A stretch of DNA of 25,788 nt from Serpentinicella sp031432315 (GTDB taxonomy: Bacteria; Bacillota; Clostridia; Peptostreptococcales; Natronincolaceae): positions 1 through 25,788 of the forward strand of contig NZ_JAVKGO010000019.1 of the NCBI RefSeq assembly GCF_031432315.1, in the 5' to 3' direction. A program made the position numbers and the translations under genes. Below, in pieces: positions 1-7,990 of the stretch; within the stretch, counting starts at the first letter, position 1, and each line of letters opens with the position of its first letter. The notes under the pieces are model-generated. The model made no database searches, was not told the origin of the DNA, and saw only the letters and a list, made by a program, of their open reading frames with translations.

Positions 1-14
1 ATTATACTAAAATA

Positions 15-77
15 GGCTCTAATGTAATAATGGAGCGAGATTAAATATAATCCCACCCCAACTATTGACAAAGAGCC
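15..77. mobile_element. possible ISL3-like insertion sequence remnant (both ends, no transposase)
   Basis: The 63-bp stretch begins GGCTCT and ends AGAGCC. Read inward from the right end it gives GGCTCTTTGTCAATAGTTGG, which resembles the terminal repeats I associate with ISL3-family elements. The left end reads GGCTCTAATGTAATAATGG, an imperfect copy of the same repeat. There is no room for a transposase, so it would be an internally deleted remnant. The flanking 8-mers (positions 7-14 and 78-85) do not form a clear target duplication. The family assignment is from memory of typical ends. Confidence 0.35.
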
Positions 78-98
78 GAAATTTTAAAGGATCACCTA

Positions 99-134
99 TA
101 AAAATAACCTTAACCAGTTTAATAGGCTAAGGTT
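99..134 (-). terminator. intrinsic terminator of the small coiled-coil gene
   Basis: On the minus strand AACCTTAGCC (134-125) pairs with GGTTAAGGTT (115-106), ten pairs including one G-U, with a 9-nt loop, followed by ATTTTTAT. It overlaps the stop codon of the gene ending at 134. Confidence 0.8.
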
Positions 135-304
135 TATTTAATGGATTTTAATCTTGCTATATCGCTATAATTATCTGCAGTAACAATTTCTACCCTTGAT
201 GCTGTTCTTTCTAACTCAGTTATTCTGTCATTTAATTCTTTATAGCCTTCTTCTAATTTTTCTAATTTCTGCAATACAGTACTTCTAAATTGTTGATTAG
301 TCAT
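134..304 (-). CDS. small coiled-coil protein, function unknown (56 aa)
   Basis: The start at 304 (MTNQQFRST) is chosen because GGAGG lies 8 nt upstream; an in-frame ATG at 325 would place that Shine-Dalgarno sequence inside the gene. The protein is mostly heptad-like leucine/lysine/glutamate sequence (LQKLEKLEEGYKELNDRI), followed by a conserved-looking tail RVEIVTADNYSDIARLK. I recall similar short proteins in Clostridia and their phages but no assigned function. It is followed directly by its own terminator. A role as a small structural or adaptor protein would be speculation. Confidence 0.6.
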   Translation of the reverse strand: MTNQQFRSTVLQKLEKLEEGYKELNDRITELERTASRVEIVTADNYSDIARLKSIK

Positions 305-404
305 AGGCTTTTCCTCCATGTTCACATAACAATATATACTATTTATTTTAATATAAATTATGTAGGACTAGGAGGGGTAAATACCCTTCTATCAGTTTTC
401 TCAA

Positions 405-2198
405 TTAAAGGGATTGATAATATTCTTTTATCTTTTGTGCCATTAACACTCTTCTCTGATTTAAAAACTCATTATAATCATTGATATCCATATCAAAAAT
501 ACTTTCAGGAATACAGTTTTGCTTAAGATTTTCAGACAGTTCTACATTATTATTTATCCCACTTAACCTTAAATCTCCTGATAATATTTCATCTCTTACC
601 TGCTTAAAGTAAACATTTGGTGCTTTATCTTTAATTTTTATGTTAATCTCAGACTGCATATAAACATAATTAGCAATTTGATTATATTGTCCTCGATTTA
701 GGCCATGCTTTTGAAGATATCTTTTCGGAAATAAATGATGAATATCTCCCCGCTCTTCAATAAGGTGTTTTACCTCAATATGTTCAGATAAGAAGCCTTT
801 ATCTCCTTGTTTAATCTGCGCAATTAAAAAAAGATTAAAGTATGGACTACTCCTAACAGAGGTATCTAGTCTGGTCACAAGGATTGTATCCCAAAAAGCA
901 TCCGATAATTGTCCTTTTTCTTCATTTGCAATGTAGCCTTCAAAGCTATCTGCAACCATTCGCTTAATATCATAATCAAATTGGGATTCTGGAGAACCAG
1001 AGTACCTTCCCGTAAGTAATGAAAGAATCAGCCACTTTCTAACTAACCTTTCAATTGTGTTTGAATCCAAACCTTTAGACTTTAAAGTAATATATAGTAT
1101 ATACCCAAAGTTTAGTGCATTTTGCGATCTTATTAACCCTTTGTGAATAATCCCTGTAGATTTAACAATCATAATAAATCGTTTGAAATTCGTCTCATTA
1201 ACAAACTCTAGCACACCTTTTTCAAATTTTTCAAAGGATGCTTTTTCTATCTCCTTTTCATAAGCCCTTGTTTCAAAATTTCTACCAGATAACAGACTTA
1301 CCAAATCCGATAGCTTTCCTCTAAAAAACTGTGAAGTAAAAGCAACCCTTATTACATCAGAATAATTAGGAATATATAAGTCCTGCTTTTCATTGCGTAT
1401 CCAAGCTATTTTGTTAAAATACTCAGTGTTAGCAAAATCCTTGTCATTTTTCTTTATATTATCAAAATCATTGCTATTTTTACCTAGATGACAGAAGTAA
1501 TCAATAGTTTTTCTAATGAGATCGCCATTATACTCTTTATTAACCGATATTTTAGACATTGCAAAATCCGCTTGACTCAATACCACTCCTTTAGAATTAA
1601 TACGGATAAATATCTCTGTAACCGTGGCAATATCTAAAGAATGTGCAAGCTCTATAATCCCAATATTTCTATTTTTTATTTGAACCAATTTCATTAATAT
1701 ATCATGTAGCTTATTTGGATCTATATCTTCTCTATCTTTACAAAATTCATGAACAAAGCTAAAGGTATTTACCTTCCCCTGAACAAACTCACCAATATCA
1801 TTTAACCAATTCTCATCCTTTTCTATAGCTGTGTTTAACACCTCGAACTTTTCTTCTATCGGATTAAAAGCAATTTTTATAGATTTCTTTTCATAGTTCT
1901 CATTAATCACTTCTTGTCCCATTAATGCAGCTGTAAGCGCTGTCACCCTTTGTTGCCCATCAATTAATATACGCTTTCCAAAGGATGTTTTTCCATCCTT
2001 AAGCTTTACATCAGGGTTTCTCCAAGTAATTAAATAACCCACAGGATAACCTTTATATAAAGAATCTATTAAATCCCTTACCTTAGTTGAATCCCAAACA
2101 AATGGTCTCTGTATTTCTGGAATTGCTACCTCTTCTTGCCTTATCCAAGACAATATACTTTCAATAGAAACGTGATTAACTTCATATTTTGCTTGCAT
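405..2198 (-). CDS. DUF262/DUF1524 protein, GmrSD-like candidate type IV restriction enzyme
   Basis: This 597-residue protein has the two-domain layout of GmrSD-type enzymes fused in one chain. The N-terminal DUF262 (ParB-like NTPase) domain shows IPEIQRPFVW at residues 26-35 and DGQQR at 80-84. The C-terminal DUF1524 domain shows an HNH/His-Me nuclease signature: IHHLFPKRYL with H487/H488, then an Asn-containing helix (NYVYMQSEIN) about 20 residues on. In the known family DUF262 hydrolyses nucleotides and DUF1524 cuts DNA carrying modified bases. Target specificity here cannot be read from sequence. The start at 2198 is set by GGGAGGG six nt upstream; a GTG five codons earlier overlaps that site. 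It stands alone, so it could be a single-gene phage defence. A decayed copy of its 5' end lies at 3083-3131. Confidence 0.85.
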   Translation of the reverse strand: MQAKYEVNHVSIESILSWIRQEEVAIPEIQRPFVWDSTKVRDLIDSLYKGYPVGYLITWRNPDVKLKDGKTSFGKRILIDGQQRVTALTAALMGQEVINENYEKKSIKIAFNPIEEKFEVLNTAIEKDENWLNDIGEFVQGKVNTFSFVHEFCKDREDIDPNKLHDILMKLVQIKNRNIGIIELAHSLDIATVTEIFIRINSKGVVLSQADFAMSKISVNKEYNGDLIRKTIDYFCHLGKNSNDFDNIKKNDKDFANTEYFNKIAWIRNEKQDLYIPNYSDVIRVAFTSQFFRGKLSDLVSLLSGRNFETRAYEKEIEKASFEKFEKGVLEFVNETNFKRFIMIVKSTGIIHKGLIRSQNALNFGYILYITLKSKGLDSNTIERLVRKWLILSLLTGRYSGSPESQFDYDIKRMVADSFEGYIANEEKGQLSDAFWDTILVTRLDTSVRSSPYFNLFLIAQIKQGDKGFLSEHIEVKHLIEERGDIHHLFPKRYLQKHGLNRGQYNQIANYVYMQSEINIKIKDKAPNVYFKQVRDEILSGDLRLSGINNNVELSENLKQNCIPESIFDMDINDYNEFLNQRRVLMAQKIKEYYQSL

Positions 2199-2275
2199 GC
2201 TAGCCCTCCCCACTACATCTTTAAACTATACCCTATTATAACAAAAGTGATCGTCTTATACACACACATAAATAG

Positions 2276-2310
2276 ATAAAAAGAACAGAAAAATTTTATT
2301 CTCTGCTCTT
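2276..2310 (-). terminator. intrinsic terminator after the DUF4177 gene
   Basis: On the minus strand AAGAGCAGA (2310-2302) pairs with TCTGTTCTT (2289-2281), one G-U pair, followed by a T-tract. Its stem resembles those at 5311-5337 and 13317-13347. Confidence 0.7.
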
Positions 2311-2341
2311 TCAACTTAATTATATATTTATTAAGAGTAGC

Positions 2342-2530
2342 TTAATTTTGTTTTTCAAATATCAATTCTAAATACTTAGCAACGCCATAACTGCCTACTG
2401 GTGGAGCAAAAATCTGTACCAACCTCCAACCCTCTCGTGCATGTTTTTCTACTATAGAATGATAGTCTTCCTTTGGCGCTAATGTAAGAAAGCCTTTTAC
2501 TTCTACTTTTATAAATTTATATTCAAACAT
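2342..2530 (-). CDS. DUF4177 domain protein (62 aa)
   Basis: The short protein has the DUF4177 pattern: an opening beta strand FEYKFIKVEV, a helix around HSIVEKHAREGW, then WRLVQIFAPP and a closing hydrophobic strand YLELIFEK. The length matches single-domain members. The function of the family is not established. AGGAGGT eight nt upstream fixes the start at 2530. An intrinsic terminator follows, so it is probably the last or only gene of its transcript. The gene 2650-2961 lies 119 bp upstream in the same direction and might be cotranscribed. Confidence 0.75.
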   Translation of the reverse strand: MFEYKFIKVEVKGFLTLAPKEDYHSIVEKHAREGWRLVQIFAPPVGSYGVAKYLELIFEKQN

Positions 2531-2649
2531 AAAATTTTACCTCCTATTTCTTCTACTTCTTTTGCTAATGCGGAAGGTTCTCTTGCTTCCATCTTCCTTT
2601 CCACCATCACAATAGTATTAAAAAGCAATATTTTCTTTGTGCAGGTTTA

Positions 2650-2961
2650 TCAGCTGGTTTTTTTAGTTCTTTTACCCTTAGTTGCTTTACTTTTGAGCTT
2701 TTCTGCTTCTAATTTAGCTTGTTCTTCCTTAAGTTCTTTTGCTTCTACTTCCTGTTGTACAATCGCTTGTTTATCCTTTTCAATTCTTTGTTGCAAAGAT
2801 TCATTCTCTAGTTCTAGAAATGCGCCAACGGCATCAGGATAAACAAACTTTTTTTCTTCTTTACGCTTCTCAAACATCACTGTTATATAATTATTTTCAA
2901 ATAATGTTACTTTCCCTTTTCCAAAAGCCTTATGTAAGACGATTTCCCCTAGAAGTTCCAT
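2650..2961 (-). CDS. small KOW/CarD-like beta-domain protein with charged coiled-coil tail
   Basis: Residues 1-50 (GEIVLHKAFGKGKVTLFENNYITVMFE, then KKFVYPDAVGAFLEL) look like the small Tudor/KOW-type beta barrel seen in CarD/TRCF-like domains and in many uncharacterised clostridial proteins. Residues 50-103 are a Glu/Lys/Gln-rich helix ending in a very basic tail KSKATKGKRTKKTS. The beta module usually mediates protein or nucleic acid contacts; no specific partner can be inferred. GGAGGG six nt before the ATG at 2961 supports the start. Two consecutive stop codons (TGA TAA) end the gene, and the same frame then stays open for 45 codons into the start of the DUF4177 gene. Confidence 0.65.
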   Translation of the reverse strand: MELLGEIVLHKAFGKGKVTLFENNYITVMFEKRKEEKKFVYPDAVGAFLELENESLQQRIEKDKQAIVQQEVEAKELKEEQAKLEAEKLKSKATKGKRTKKTS

Positions 2962-3082
2962 GTCTATCCCTCCGTAATTTATATTTAGAATCTACTTAAA
3001 ATAAATTCTTAATCACTAGTCTAAGTATATCACTTAATACCTAATATAACTGTAAAATGCTGTTGAAATTAATATAATTTTA

Positions 3083-3131
3083 CTTGCATACTGCCTTCCA
3101 ACTACATCGTTAAACTATAACATATTATACA
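3083..3131 (-). pseudogene. decayed copy of the 5' end of the DUF262/DUF1524 gene
   Basis: The segment matches 2192-2240, the start codon, ribosome site and upstream AT-rich region of the DUF262 gene. Both share CTTGCAT, CTACATC, TTAAACTATA and TATTATA in the same order and nearly the same spacing. On the minus strand the copy reads ATGCAAGTAAAATTATATTAA, so the frame closes after M-Q-V-K-L-Y. No further coding similarity is visible. It may now merely supply upstream sequence to the gene starting at 2961. Confidence 0.5.
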
Positions 3132-3152
3132 TAGTAGCTATTATAAAATATG

Positions 3153-3179
3153 AAAAGACAAGGTTTATTCCCTTGCCTT
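3153..3179 (-). terminator. intrinsic terminator of the chemotaxis receptor gene
   Basis: Minus-strand AAGGCAAGG (3179-3171) pairs with CCTTGTCTT (3163-3155), one G-U pair, 7-nt loop, then TTTCATATTTT. It lies 44 bp after the receptor stop codon. Confidence 0.7.
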
Positions 3180-3222
3180 CTACATCACTTCCAAAAATTC
3201 TTATTGTATTATCATTTACTCA

Positions 3223-4962
3223 TTATATTTTAAAGTATTTTACTTTCTTACCTAAGTCCTCTACTATTTTTTCTAACTCACCAGTGTAAGCATTTAATTG
3301 ATTTAAAGTAACACTTTGTTCTTCAATACCACTTGTTACTTCTTCTGTGGATGCTGATGACTGCTCAGCACTTGCCATTATTTCCTCTATATTATTTAAT
3401 ACGCTACCACTAGTACCAACTATTGTTTTTGTACTATCTTTAACTTTGGTAATACTATCTACAGTATCGTCTATGGCACTTAGTATTGAATTAAATATAT
3501 CTCGCGTATTATTAACTGATATTTCACTGTCTTTAGTATGTTGATTTGTTTCTTTCATACCTTCAACTGCATTATTAGTTACTTCCCTAACGTTTTCAAT
3601 TTTTTGCTTTATGCTGTCCGTAGCCTCTGATGATTGTTCTGCTAATTTTCTGATCTCTTCTGCAACTACTGCAAACCCTTTACCAGCTTCTCCTGCCCTG
3701 GAAGCCTCAATACTAGCATTTAAAGCCAATAGGTTTGTTTGTTCAGATATTTTGTTTATATTGTGTAAAATACTTTCTACATCTTTATAGCTTTTATTAA
3801 CTGAGTCTACGGTTTCAGATAAATAAGACATAGACTTCACTGTTTTATCCGTTGTATTTTCTAGTTCAGTTAAGGTTTCTGTACCTTTTAAACTTAATCC
3901 TTTTGTTTCTTCTGCTTTATCTGATATTTCTACAACTTCTTCATCTATTTTATTTATTTCTTTATTTAATTTTGTCATATTTTCTGTTGCATTACTAGAA
4001 CTATAGGCCTGTGTCTCAGATACGGTTGAGATTGAATCCATACTAGCAGTGATCTCTTCCATGTTTTTGCTACTATTCTCAGACATTTTATGTAGATTTT
4101 GTGTTTTCAAAGTTAATTCCTCGCTAGTACCTTGTAAACTTGATGCTAAACTAATGAAATTTTCTCTTACTTTTGTGAAGTCTTTTATCATACTTCCTAT
4201 TTCACTGCTAGATTTCGTATCTACTTTACTGCCAGCTAAATTACCATCTGCTAATTTGGTTAAGCCATCTGATAAACTTATTATAGGCTTAATGATGCTA
4301 GTTGATACGATATAAGCTATTATCACACCTACTAACATTACTATTAAACCAACTACTAACATGTTTAATAAAATATTATTAGCACCTTGATTATAGTCCG
4401 ACATATAAGAACCTGCTGTAACTACCCAATTCCAATGAGGGTCTAACTTATTGTAACTTATTTTAGTTCCAATATTATCTGAGTTTGGATATGTCCAGTC
4501 ATAGAATGTAAAACCTCCCCCAGATTGAGCTATTTCTACTTTATCCTGTACAAGATATGCTCCACTTCCTCCCATATCTTGAACATCCCACACATTTTCA
4601 CCTTCTATTGAAGGATGCATTACTTCTAAGCCCTCCGTTGAATACACTACCATATAACCATTTTCACCTAAATCAAAATTACTTTCTATATGCCTTGTCC
4701 CTTCCCCATCTGTACGTGAGCGACCTAGTAGACGTTCTTTTACCATTTCTTGAGCATCCTCTAAACTCATAACCCCTTCTTCAACAAGTTCGTTTGCAAC
4801 CTCTATCATATACAGACCTGCCTCAACACTGTTTTGAAGCGTGATTCTACTTTGAAGATCTAATTGAGTTCTAGCTGTCGTAAAATTTGTTATACCTAAA
4901 GATAAACAAGCTACTAATAGTACACCTGCCATTACTAATACCATTTTTGATCTTAATCTCAT
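3223..4962 (-). CDS. methyl-accepting chemotaxis protein with extracellular sCache-type sensor
   Basis: This is a 579-residue membrane receptor that would signal to CheA/CheW. A first transmembrane helix spans about residues 7-27. An extracellular sensor follows (about 30-195) with the single-Cache pattern NGYMVVYSTEGLEVMHPSIEG and WNWVVTAGSYMSDYNQ. A second helix spans about 199-219, then a HAMP domain (SIIKPIISLSDGLTKLADGNL), then a long helical methylation and signalling region. The conserved hairpin tip ISEQTNLLALNASIEASRAG, continuing into GEAGKGFAVVAEEIRKLAEQS, lies near residues 400-440. Cache sensors usually bind small organic ligands; the ligand is not predictable here. The C-terminus (GKKVKYFKI) lacks a CheR-docking pentapeptide. 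No other chemotaxis gene is nearby. The 400 bp upstream hold no gene. Confidence 0.95.
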   Translation of the reverse strand: MRLRSKMVLVMAGVLLVACLSLGITNFTTARTQLDLQSRITLQNSVEAGLYMIEVANELVEEGVMSLEDAQEMVKERLLGRSRTDGEGTRHIESNFDLGENGYMVVYSTEGLEVMHPSIEGENVWDVQDMGGSGAYLVQDKVEIAQSGGGFTFYDWTYPNSDNIGTKISYNKLDPHWNWVVTAGSYMSDYNQGANNILLNMLVVGLIVMLVGVIIAYIVSTSIIKPIISLSDGLTKLADGNLAGSKVDTKSSSEIGSMIKDFTKVRENFISLASSLQGTSEELTLKTQNLHKMSENSSKNMEEITASMDSISTVSETQAYSSSNATENMTKLNKEINKIDEEVVEISDKAEETKGLSLKGTETLTELENTTDKTVKSMSYLSETVDSVNKSYKDVESILHNINKISEQTNLLALNASIEASRAGEAGKGFAVVAEEIRKLAEQSSEATDSIKQKIENVREVTNNAVEGMKETNQHTKDSEISVNNTRDIFNSILSAIDDTVDSITKVKDSTKTIVGTSGSVLNNIEEIMASAEQSSASTEEVTSGIEEQSVTLNQLNAYTGELEKIVEDLGKKVKYFKI

Positions 4963-5211
4963 AATTTATCCCCCTTTTAAAATAACTAGAATGCTTGATC
5001 TAACAGTACTATTTGTATAACTTAGTTCAACATAAACTCCAAAATCTAATACCACTCAGTCCCTAAATAAAACTCCTTAAATGTATTGCTACACTACCAA
5101 TAGATATTTCTACTACCTACTCAAACTGTATGCGATGCCTCCTCTCTTAAATCTCTTAATATTGTACGGTTTCAGACGAGATCGCCACATTTATTCAAGA
5201 TGAAATATCTG

Positions 5212-5279
5212 GTAATAAGTAGAATATAATACTTATTCTACAATTCCATTGTAAAACCTCCTAATTAAATACATATTTT
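5212..5279. repeat. noncoding repeat, copy A (partner at 13139-13208)
   Basis: About 68 bp with clear similarity to 13139-13208: shared GTAATAAGTA, ATTCTACA, ATTGTAAAACCT and AATACAT blocks in the same order. On the minus strand this copy contains AGGAGG, 7 nt, ATG GAA TTG TAG, that is a good ribosome site and start codon closed after three codons. It is followed by a perfect 8-bp stem GTAGAATA/TATTCTAC. It may be the 5' remnant of a gene or part of a small repeated element. The rest of the 4963-5310 gap shows no gene. Confidence 0.5.
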
Positions 5280-5310
5280 GTAATTACTATGACACAATAT
5301 TTGAATAAAT

Positions 5311-5337
5311 AAAAAAGTAGAGAATTTCTTCTCTACT
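5311..5337 (-). terminator. intrinsic terminator of the ydbC-like gene
   Basis: Minus strand AGTAGAGAA, loop GAAA, TTCTCTACT, then TTTTT: a perfect 9-bp stem with a tetraloop and U-tract. Confidence 0.9.
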
Positions 5338-5362
5338 CTATCGCCACAATTTTATATTTTAT

Positions 5363-5584
5363 TTACAAATCCATACCATTCAAGATATCTCTCAATTTTC
5401 TCAGTTCCTCTTTATTAAGCGTAACACCCTTGCCCATTTTTTCATGCTCTGGTGCCCAATCTCTTATATCAAACTTAGGCTCTCGATCATTCCAGCTAAT
5501 TAAATTTAACTCCTTCGCCCACCCTTTATTATTCTCTGACAAAGTCCCTACTGTTTCTTTTATTTCATATTTAATACTCGGCAT
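5363..5584 (-). CDS. YdbC/PC4-family single-stranded DNA-binding protein
   Basis: The 73-residue protein carries the full signature of the YdbC family, bacterial homologues of the transcription coactivator PC4 (p15): IKYEIKETVGTLSENNKGW, KELNLISWNDREPKFDIRDW, and APEHEKMGKGVTLNKEEL ahead of a closing helix. Lactococcal YdbC is known to bind single-stranded DNA as a PC4-like dimer, so this protein probably acts in the cytoplasm on ssDNA or in transcription or repair. AGGAGG upstream of the ATG at 5584 is well placed. It has its own terminator and lies 79 bp downstream of rluF in the same direction, so read-through from rluF is possible. Confidence 0.9.
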   Translation of the reverse strand: MPSIKYEIKETVGTLSENNKGWAKELNLISWNDREPKFDIRDWAPEHEKMGKGVTLNKEELRKLRDILNGMDL

Positions 5585-5663
5585 TTTTTGTCCTCCTTTA
5601 AAAGTTGTTCGTCTGTTGTTACTTCTTAAATATAAAAATTTTATTCAAACTCGTATCCCAAAG

Positions 5664-6371
5664 CTATTTTACTTTTCTCAACAAGACCTTCAGCTCTTGC
5701 TCTGTTAGATTTCGCCACTTTCCTACTGGTAAATTGCCTAGTTCTATATTCATAATTCGTATTCGTTTTAACTTGACTACATTATATCCAAAGTGACTAC
5801 ACATTCTTCTTATTTGTCGATTTAGCCCTTGGGACAAAGTTATTCTAAATTTTTTCTGGTCTAACTTAACAACCTTACAACGTTTTGTTACTGTATATTT
5901 GTTCTTCACAGGATTGTAAATTTTTACACCCTTTGACATGCCCGCTATAAATGCAGGGGTAACTCCTTTATTAACCGTTACAATATAATCTTTTTCATGA
6001 TTATTTTTTTCCATTAATACTTGATTCACAATGCTTCCGTCATTCGTAAGAAGAATCAATCCCTCTGAATCCTTATCTAACCTTCCTATAGGAAAAATAC
6101 GTTCACTATGATTAACAAAATCGATAATATTACCCGGTATATGACGCTCCGTCGTGCAAGTAATACCCGGTGGTTTATTCAATGCAATATATACATGATT
6201 GCTTTTTGGTTTTATTAATTTACCATCTACCTCAACTTTATCCTCTAAGCTTACAGTTAGACCAATCGGTGCTATTTCTCCATTAACCCTTACCTTTTTT
6301 TGTTTAATTAACTCATCCGCCTGTCTCCTTGAACAAATACCACTTGAACTAATAAAGTTATTTAATCTCAT
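5664..6371 (-). CDS. rluF: 23S rRNA pseudouridine synthase RluF
   Basis: This is a 235-residue RsuA/RluF-type enzyme that isomerises uridine to pseudouridine in 23S rRNA. Residues 1-60 form an S4 RNA-binding domain (MRLNNFISSSGICSRRQADE, continuing into LIKQKKVRVNG). The catalytic domain shows GRLDKDSEGL with the catalytic Asp at residue 99, and the late motif QGLNRQIRRMCSHFGYNVVKLKRIRI typical of RluF rather than RsuA or RluB. The length fits the shorter Gram-positive members. The start at 6371 has AAGGAG at the correct distance, whereas the ATG two codons earlier abuts it. The gene is intact and probably core rather than accessory. Confidence 0.92.
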   Translation of the reverse strand: MRLNNFISSSGICSRRQADELIKQKKVRVNGEIAPIGLTVSLEDKVEVDGKLIKPKSNHVYIALNKPPGITCTTERHIPGNIIDFVNHSERIFPIGRLDKDSEGLILLTNDGSIVNQVLMEKNNHEKDYIVTVNKGVTPAFIAGMSKGVKIYNPVKNKYTVTKRCKVVKLDQKKFRITLSQGLNRQIRRMCSHFGYNVVKLKRIRIMNIELGNLPVGKWRNLTEQELKVLLRKVK

Positions 6372-6548
6372 ATACATCTCCTTACAGCTTATGCTTTTAT
6401 AAATCTAGTTCTTTTTGCAATCTTCCTCTTTGACTCTATTAATATATGTAGATTTACCTTTTTTTTAAAAACAATTCACGCATATAGACTACGTTAAGTA
6501 TCCTGTTTCTTCATTTATAGAGACTTCAGTTTAATACATTAATATTTG

Positions 6549-6752
6549 CTATTTAAATAACTTCTTTAGTAGCTTAAACACATCAAAAGTTGTCCGTCTA
6601 TAAACTTTGTTATAAGCATACCTCTTAGGGCTCCTTAACCATCCATAGCCCCTAGGCATCTTTATCCCAGCACGATGAACTACTTGTCTTTTTAAGCTGG
6701 TTCTTGCGGAGATTCTTTTTTTCAGACTTGGTTTTCTCATTCCGAATTTCAT
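6549..6752 (-). CDS. small basic protein of a conserved Firmicute family (67 aa)
   Basis: The protein is very basic and opens MKFGMRKPSLKKRISARTSL, then has a Gly/Trp stretch GYGWLRSPKRYAYNKVYRRT and a C-terminal amphipathic segment FDVFKLLKKLFK. I recognise the pattern MKFG.RKPS.KK.ISART...GWL..PK...YNKVY.RT as a recurring small protein of Firmicutes, often near phages or integrative elements, with no known function. AGGAGG nine nt upstream supports the start. The charge suggests nucleic acid binding, but this is inference. The 353 bp between its start and the next terminator (6753-7105) show no gene. Confidence 0.7.
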   Translation of the reverse strand: MKFGMRKPSLKKRISARTSLKRQVVHRAGIKMPRGYGWLRSPKRYAYNKVYRRTTFDVFKLLKKLFK

Positions 6753-7105
6753 GAAATTGACCTCCTTGAAATACTAATTTATTAAATAATATCACATTAT
6801 TATCTTGAATTCATTAGTGAAAATGTACTAAGCGCTTCTTAATTTGTACTACAAAAAATAATGGGGTTCATGAAGTTAAAATTGGCATGATTTAAGCCGG
6901 TTAATTTGTATTAAGCAGATTTTTAAAATTTACTTATATTGTATTATTTAATATGGAAGGCTAAAGATATTATTATAGGTATTTCAAGTCTGACCCTATT
7001 TTCTTTCTTCTTTTTCCTCTTCTAAATTTATTTTGCCTTAATTTTTAAATTCATTAGACCTTTAGAAAGAAACAAAAATGAAACAATTCCACTATAATTA
7101 GGCAT

Positions 7106-7131
7106 GAAAAAAGCACCCTATGCAGGATACT
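7106..7131 (-). terminator. intrinsic terminator of the EcsC-like gene
   Basis: Minus strand AGTATCC (7131-7125), loop TGCATA, GGGTGCT (7118-7112), two G-U pairs, then TTTTTTC. It lies 25 bp after the stop codon. Confidence 0.75.
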
Positions 7132-7156
7132 CAATTTTTAACCTACTATTTTATTA

Positions 7157-7990
7157 TTAATTATCTGAGATGTCAAAATCACTTTCTTGAATATCGCTTA
7201 CATCAATTATGTTCTCTTCACAATCTATATTAATCTCGTTTTTGTAAAAGTTAACGTCTGCGGTCGGTAGTGTCTCAAGGTGAGCTTTTAACCTCTTAGC
7301 CATTGGCCTAAATGTTACAAAAGTTAAACCTCCTGACGTTACAGCTCCAACAATTGGTATCATTTTTGAAATTCCACTGGCAAATATTTTTTTATTCATT
7401 TTCCCACTAATTGTTATTGCAATCCTCTTCACAATAGGATATACTACGCCTTTTGTTAAAGGTTTTGCAGCAATCACTTTATTTGCTCTAACAGCTGCTT
7501 GTGCTGCTAATTTTTGTATAAGTGTATTAGCAGCTTGGACTCCAAACATAGTCCCTATAAAAATTGTTAATAAGCTTAAAGTTTCATCATCAATTCCATC
7601 ATCTTGATTAAAAATATCTTTCCAACCATATAAGTATATTAATTTCTGCAAAATTCTTGTTACATGTGCAAAATACTGTGTTAAGTCTGCAGGTATTGCG
7701 ACAACAGCACCAAACTTTCCTGGAACACCCGCAGCTGTAGATATAGCTGTTACTTTACTCGTCTCAAAACCTATACAAGATTTAGCTATACTATCTAGTT
7801 CTTTAGTTGTTATTCCTGCTTGAGCAGGATTATTCTTAATAGCCAGATTTACAATGTCTTCTTGAAAATGCTTGGATAATGTAGTTTTCAAAAATTCAGT
7901 TCTGTTTATCCTAACACCAGGTACACGTACTGCTTGATTCAGAATTACTTGAAATATATCATTCTCTTTTTCAACTACTAAATCCATCAT
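7157..7990 (-). CDS. EcsC-like protein, function unknown (277 aa)
   Basis: The central part (AISTAAGVPGKFGAVVAIPA, then DLTQYFAHVTRILQKLIYLYGW) resembles the EcsC family, in which glycine/alanine-rich amphipathic segments are followed by an Asp-containing helix and an 'iA.lYG' motif. A second glycine-rich hydrophobic segment ISKMIPIVGAVTSGGLTFVTF fits membrane association. The C-terminus is acidic (IDCEENIIDVSDIQESDFDI). EcsC proteins have no clear biochemical role. GGAGG lies 4 nt before the ATG at 7990 and 7 nt before the adjacent ATG at 7987, so either may be used. The gene has its own terminator and is separated from the upstream small gene by about 230 bp. Confidence 0.6.
   Translation of the reverse strand: MMDLVVEKENDIFQVILNQAVRVPGVRINRTEFLKTTLSKHFQEDIVNLAIKNNPAQAGITTKELDSIAKSCIGFETSKVTAISTAAGVPGKFGAVVAIPADLTQYFAHVTRILQKLIYLYGWKDIFNQDDGIDDETLSLLTIFIGTMFGVQAANTLIQKLAAQAAVRANKVIAAKPLTKGVVYPIVKRIAITISGKMNKKIFASGISKMIPIVGAVTSGGLTFVTFRPMAKRLKAHLETLPTADVNFYKNEINIDCEENIIDVSDIQESDFDISDN

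Noticed and set aside
4963..5310. Possible riboswitch in the chemotaxis receptor leader
   Set aside because: I looked for c-di-GMP riboswitch features upstream of the receptor because these are common in Clostridia, and found no matching conserved core.
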